Positions 5,644-7,524 of a stretch of DNA of 7,524 bases are shown here, in pieces. Source of the stretch: Sphingobacterium sp. (GTDB lineage: Bacteria; Bacteroidota; Bacteroidia; Sphingobacteriales; Sphingobacteriaceae); NCBI GenBank assembly GCA_030146225.1, contig JASLCA010000060.1:1-7524 (forward strand), given 5' to 3'. The notes beneath the pieces are model-generated. The model searched no databases. It was not told the DNA's origin and worked only from the letters and a program-made list of their open reading frames with translations. Position 1 is the first letter of the stretch; each line of letters begins with the position of its first letter. Made by a program: the position numbers and the translations under genes.

Positions 5644-7511
5644 TGCAAATGAAAAATTTACTGTTTATCTCCCTACTCTTACTTTCAACGAGCATCTTTG
5701 CCCAGCGCCCTGGCTATTGGCAACAAGCTGTTGATTATAAAATGGACATCGATGTCAACGAAAAAGCCTACCAATATGCAGGCAAGATGACCTTGAAATA
5801 CAGCAATAATTCTTCACAAGCATTGACGAAAGTATATTTTCACCTATACCTAAATGCATTCCAACCTGGAAGCATGATGGACTATAGACTATCCAATATT
5901 GCAGATCCTGATGCGCGCATGACCAACAACCTTGGCACAAAGGAAAAGCCGCAATACCAAAGTCGTATTGCCAACCTTACGCCAGCGCAAATCGGGTATC
6001 AAAAGGTTAAAAGCTTAAGCGTTGACGGAGCTCCAGCAACCTTCAAGACAGATGGCACCATCCTGGAAGTGAACTTACCCAAGGCAATCGCCGCAGGCAC
6101 AACAGCGACCTTCGAGATGACATGGGATGCGCAACTACCCGAACAAATCCGTCGCACAGGCCGAAACTCTAAGGAAGGCGTGGAACTATCCATGGCACAA
6201 TGGTACCCTAAGATGGCACATTTCGATGATTATGGATGGCACCTTGACGAGTATGTTGCTCGAGAATTTATTGCGCCCTTTGGCAATTTCGATGTTACGA
6301 TCCATCTAGCTAAAGACTATGTGGTAGGAGCTTCAGGACAACTACAAAACCCATTAGATGTAAAAGGCTATGCTAAAAAAGCCAAGGTAAAAGCCAGCAA
6401 TGGCAAAAGCACATGGAACTTTAAAGCCGAAAACATACATGACTTCGTATGGGCCGCTGATCCAAAGTTTGTAGTCGACTCTGCAAAAAGTCAAGGAGGC
6501 GTAGCCGTTTATACCGTTTACATCCCAAGCAGCCCTGAAGTAATTGCCAACTGGAAAACAGCCTTAGGCCTTTCCACAGAATTTTTCGATTTCTGCTCCA
6601 CTCGTTTTGGGGCTTACCCTTGGCCAAGCTATGCTATTGTGCAAGGTGGAGATGGCGGGATGGAATACGGTACAGCAACCTTAGTAACAGGCGGCCGTAA
6701 TATTAAAAGTCTTGTCGGGGTAATCTTTCATGAAGCCGCACACTCTTGGTACCAACACCTATTTGGGATCAATGAGACGGTTGACGAATGGTTTGACGAA
6801 GGCTTTACCAGCTATATTGAAGAGCTAGCAAGCCAGTCTCTATTTGAGAAAAAAGGAGCCTTGGAAAGCAATCCCGTAATCGCAGCCTACCGCGCCTATT
6901 ATAAGCTAGCGCTCTCTGGCAAGGAAGAGCCGATGAGCTTACTAGCAGACTATTACAACAGCAATTATGCCTATAGCAACCAAGCTTACAATAAAGGACA
7001 AGTATTTGCGCAGCAGCTCGGCTATATTATTGGGCAGGAAAACCTCAATAAGACTTTCCTAAAGTTTTATGAGCTGTGGAAGTTTAAGCACCCAACTCCG
7101 AATGATTTCAAACGCGTAGCAGAAGAAATATCAGGCATTAACCTAAAATGGTACTTTAACCTCTTTATCAATACCACAAGAACCATAGACTATGGCATTA
7201 AACAGGTTAGCGATACTGAGATCCAACTTGTCAATAAAGGCGGCATTGCGATGCCTATAGACCTCCTAGTAGAATATGAGGATGGCAGCAAGGAATTGTT
7301 CTATATTCCTTTAAGAGAAATGCGTGGTGAAAAACCAATTGAGCAATTTGATGTTTATAAGGAAACAAAACGTACACTATTAGCAGATTGGTTCTGGACC
7401 AATCCAAACTATAGCATTCAACTCAAGCAAGCAGCAAAGAAAGTCTCCATAGACCCATCCCTGCGCCTAGCTGATATTGAGTCTAGCGATAATGTTTGGG
7501 TTAAAGAGTAA
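5643..7511 (+). CDS. Secreted M1-family (gluzincin) zinc aminopeptidase
   Basis: Predicted metallo-aminopeptidase removing N-terminal residues from peptides outside the cytoplasm; 622 residues. Residues 1-20 form a Sec signal peptide (MKN start, leucine-rich core, cleavage expected after IFA before QRP) without a lipobox. The N-terminal beta domain (about 25-280) contains the M1 family saddle. The catalytic domain carries the substrate N-terminus-binding motif GGMEY (338-342, a variant of GxMEN) and the zinc site HEAAH (363-367) with E386 in WFDEGF, exactly 18 residues between H367 and E386. A likely catalytic tyrosine is Y449 in AYNKG. A helical segment follows (about 452-510), then a C-terminal domain ending in a beta-like tail with VSIDPSLRLADI (601-612). 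No T9SS sorting domain is present. All essential residues are intact. ATG 5643 was used; ATG 5649 (MKNLLF) is equally plausible for a signal peptide. It starts 49 bases after the membrane-protein gene with no terminator between. Substrate unknown. Confidence 0.92.
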   Translation: MQMKNLLFISLLLLSTSIFAQRPGYWQQAVDYKMDIDVNEKAYQYAGKMTLKYSNNSSQALTKVYFHLYLNAFQPGSMMDYRLSNIADPDARMTNNLGTKEKPQYQSRIANLTPAQIGYQKVKSLSVDGAPATFKTDGTILEVNLPKAIAAGTTATFEMTWDAQLPEQIRRTGRNSKEGVELSMAQWYPKMAHFDDYGWHLDEYVAREFIAPFGNFDVTIHLAKDYVVGASGQLQNPLDVKGYAKKAKVKASNGKSTWNFKAENIHDFVWAADPKFVVDSAKSQGGVAVYTVYIPSSPEVIANWKTALGLSTEFFDFCSTRFGAYPWPSYAIVQGGDGGMEYGTATLVTGGRNIKSLVGVIFHEAAHSWYQHLFGINETVDEWFDEGFTSYIEELASQSLFEKKGALESNPVIAAYRAYYKLALSGKEEPMSLLADYYNSNYAYSNQAYNKGQVFAQQLGYIIGQENLNKTFLKFYELWKFKHPTPNDFKRVAEEISGINLKWYFNLFINTTRTIDYGIKQVSDTEIQLVNKGGIAMPIDLLVEYEDGSKELFYIPLREMRGEKPIEQFDVYKETKRTLLADWFWTNPNYSIQLKQAAKKVSIDPSLRLADIESSDNVWVKE

Positions 7512-7524
7512 GGAGTAGCTAAAG

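Noticed and set aside
3680..7511. A defence or secretion system encoded by the right-hand genes
   Set aside because: No nuclease, NTPase, toxin, secretion motor or T9SS sorting domain is present; the evidence supports only a secreted repeat protein, a small membrane protein and a peptidase.

Overview
The window reads as chromosomal DNA of a Bacteroidota bacterium, most likely from the Sphingobacteriaceae (inferred, not proven). The grounds are AT-rich intergenic DNA, start codons without clear Shine-Dalgarno sequences, promoter elements of the TAnnTTTG type (TATCTTTG before pheS, TACCTTTG before the M23 peptidase gene), the mutY-ssb pair typical of the phylum, and a secreted protein joining a GLPGLI-like domain to WG repeats. 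All six genes look intact apart from pheS, which the left window edge cuts. I see no IS element, phage gene, CRISPR array, tRNA or rRNA.

The left third (1-2569) is on the minus strand and holds information-processing genes. Read in the direction of transcription they are mutY (A/G-specific adenine glycosylase), then ssb (single-stranded DNA-binding protein) nine bases later, then, after 89 bases containing its own promoter-like element, pheS (phenylalanyl-tRNA synthetase alpha subunit).

A 134-bp divergent intergenic region (2570-2703) separates this block from plus-strand genes. The first plus-strand gene (2704-3558) encodes a membrane-anchored coiled-coil M23/LytM endopeptidase with a complete set of active-site residues. 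It ends at a very strong symmetrical hairpin terminator (3566-3600).

Beyond the terminator lie three plus-strand genes with short gaps and no terminator between them: a secreted GLPGLI-like/WG-repeat protein (3680-5083), a small two-helix membrane protein with a possible PH-like cytoplasmic domain (5126-5593), and a secreted M1-family zinc aminopeptidase (5643-7511). They may be one envelope-directed transcription unit, although no common function can be read from the sequence. Overall the window is mostly ordinary core genome. The points most worth a second look are the GLPGLI/WG fusion and its neighbours, the four-cysteine knuckle in PheS, the promoter that almost touches the pheS start codon, and a G-rich slippage-prone tract in mutY.
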